In this document: piece by piece, positions 4,821 through 5,780 of the stretch
Position numbering within the stretch: the first letter of the stretch is position 1
Layout: every line of letters starts with the position of its first letter
The notes under the pieces: generated by a model
What the model was told of the DNA's origin: nothing
Database searches by the model: none
What the model saw: only the letters and a program-made list of their open reading frames with translations
Translations under genes and position numbers: made by a program
DNA from: Betaproteobacteria bacterium
Lineage (GTDB): Bacteria > Pseudomonadota > Gammaproteobacteria > Burkholderiales > SG8-41
Assembly: GCA_028292065.1 (NCBI GenBank)
Contig: JAQGNC010000634.1
Span: 1 to 5,780 of the forward strand
DNA: 5,780 nt
Direction: 5' to 3'

Positions 4821-5780
4821 TCAGCGGTAAAGCAGCACCGCCTCGCGCGCATCGAGCCATGCCTGCTCGTCGGGCAGCGCGAGCGCGTCCAGGTCGGCGG
4901 CAACCGCGGTGGGGTCGTCAACCCATTCGCGCAAACCCCGGCCGCCGTTGATGAGGTCGATCGCGAGGCGGTCGTGCTCGTACTCGTAGGCGAAATCGCG
5001 CCACAGGCCGTAGTCCGGACTGCACTGGCGCAGCGCCTTGAACGCGAGGGCCTGGAGACGCCACGGACGAAACGCCTGGTGATCGTAAGCCGGATCGTCG
5101 ACGTGGATCTGGAGTCCGCCACACAGTCTGCCCGCATGCTTGTGAAACGTCGGCTCGAACCAGCACTCGCGCAGGCGGCATCCGCGTAAGAATTGCGGCG
5201 CAAGTGATTCCATCGCGGCGAGCAGCGCGCGAGGCTCGATGTCGGGCGCGCCGAAAAGCTCGAGCGGACGCGTCGTTCCGCGGCCTTCTGAGAGCGTGGT
5301 GCCTTCGAGCATCACGGTTCCGGCATAGCAGCGCGCCATCGAGAGATTCGGTGCGTTGGGACTCGGGTTCACCCACGCGCGCTCATTCAGCGGCCAGCCG
5401 TAACCCGGCGCGCTTTGCGGCATCCACCCTTGCATCGTGACGACCTGGTAATCGACGTCGAGCCGCAGCGTATCGACGAACCACTGCCCGAGCTCGCCGA
5501 GCGTGAGGCCGTGGCGCATAGGCATCGGACCCGCGCCGACGAAGCTTTCCCAGCCGCGCTCGAGCGTCAGCCCTTCCACCGGACGCCCCGCAGGATTCGG
5601 CCGATCGAGCACCCACACGCTTTTGCCGTGCTCGGCGGCGGCCTCCAGCACGTAGCGCAGCGTCGTGATGAAGGTGTAAATGCGGCAGCCGAGATCCTGG
5701 AGGTCGACGAGCAGCACGTCGAAGCTGTCCATCATCTGCGGCGTCGGTCGCCGCACTTCGCCGTAGAGGCTGAACACCGG
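4821..5780 (-). CDS. DUF1343/NamZ-like exo-beta-N-acetylmuramidase, 5' end beyond the window
   Basis: About 319 C-terminal residues are present. The reading frame stays open to the right edge, and the first full codons read P-V-F-S-L-Y-G, matching an internal family motif. The GTG at 5777 is therefore an internal valine, not a start, and roughly 80-100 residues are missing. Counting from that valine, family hallmarks are DLQDLGCRIYTF (25-36), VLDRPNPAGRPVEG (56-69), FVGAGPMPMRHGLTLGEL (79-96), NPSPNAPNL (137-145), EGTTLSEGRGTTRPLELFGAP (starting at 158), FEPTFHKHAG, CGGLQIHV and YEYEHDRLAIDL. NamZ of Bacillus subtilis (YbbC) removes terminal MurNAc from peptidoglycan fragments, and this protein probably has a related recycling or wall-turnover role. 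Any signal peptide would be in the missing part. No other recycling gene is visible nearby; the next minus-strand gene is a ThDP enzyme 211 bases downstream, past a hairpin repeat. Stop is TGA at 4821-4823. Confidence 0.92.
   Translation of the reverse strand, partial: PVFSLYGEVRRPTPQMMDSFDVLLVDLQDLGCRIYTFITTLRYVLEAAAEHGKSVWVLDRPNPAGRPVEGLTLERGWESFVGAGPMPMRHGLTLGELGQWFVDTLRLDVDYQVVTMQGWMPQSAPGYGWPLNERAWVNPSPNAPNLSMARCYAGTVMLEGTTLSEGRGTTRPLELFGAPDIEPRALLAAMESLAPQFLRGCRLRECWFEPTFHKHAGRLCGGLQIHVDDPAYDHQAFRPWRLQALAFKALRQCSPDYGLWRDFAYEYEHDRLAIDLINGGRGLREWVDDPTAVAADLDALALPDEQAWLDAREAVLLYR

Noticed and set aside
5775..5777. GTG as the start codon of the NamZ-like gene
   Set aside because: The codon sits inside the conserved PVFSLYG motif and the frame stays open to the window edge, so the true start lies outside.

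Overview
The window is GC-rich DNA with dense coding, short intergenic spaces and REP-like inverted repeats. It looks like a chromosome of a Gram-negative Pseudomonadota, most likely a betaproteobacterium. That placement rests on base composition, repeat style and gene content only, and no rRNA or other marker gene is present to confirm it. I see no phage genes, transposases, CRISPR array, tRNA or rRNA.

Layout from left to right. Positions 11-91 hold two oppositely oriented copies of a short inverted-repeat element. A small three-helix membrane protein of the DUF2721 type follows on the plus strand (210-638). After a 214-base gap with two small hairpins and a weak promoter candidate comes a 592-residue plus-strand protein (853-2631), a GAF domain joined to an HD-GYP phosphodiesterase domain. 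Its catalytic domain is interrupted by about 160 extra residues but keeps its recognisable metal-ligand residues. The next 301 bases (2632-2932) lie between convergent genes and are mostly repeats: a 17-bp perfect inverted repeat, one full copy of a roughly 105-bp hairpin repeat, and a truncated second copy.

The right half is on the minus strand. A thiamine-diphosphate-dependent enzyme of the acetolactate synthase superfamily (2933-4609) is followed by a third copy of the hairpin repeat (4680-4790), inverted relative to the first. Last comes the C-terminal three quarters or so of a DUF1343/NamZ-type exo-beta-N-acetylmuramidase (4821-5780), whose 5' end lies beyond the right edge.

The genes do not form an obvious pathway. 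They suggest separate housekeeping or accessory roles: cyclic-di-GMP turnover, 2-oxoacid metabolism and cell-wall fragment recycling. I found no convincing new multi-gene system. The items most worth a second look are the split HD-GYP domain, the ThDP enzyme that lacks acetolactate synthase hallmarks, and the inverted repeats that bracket that enzyme's gene.
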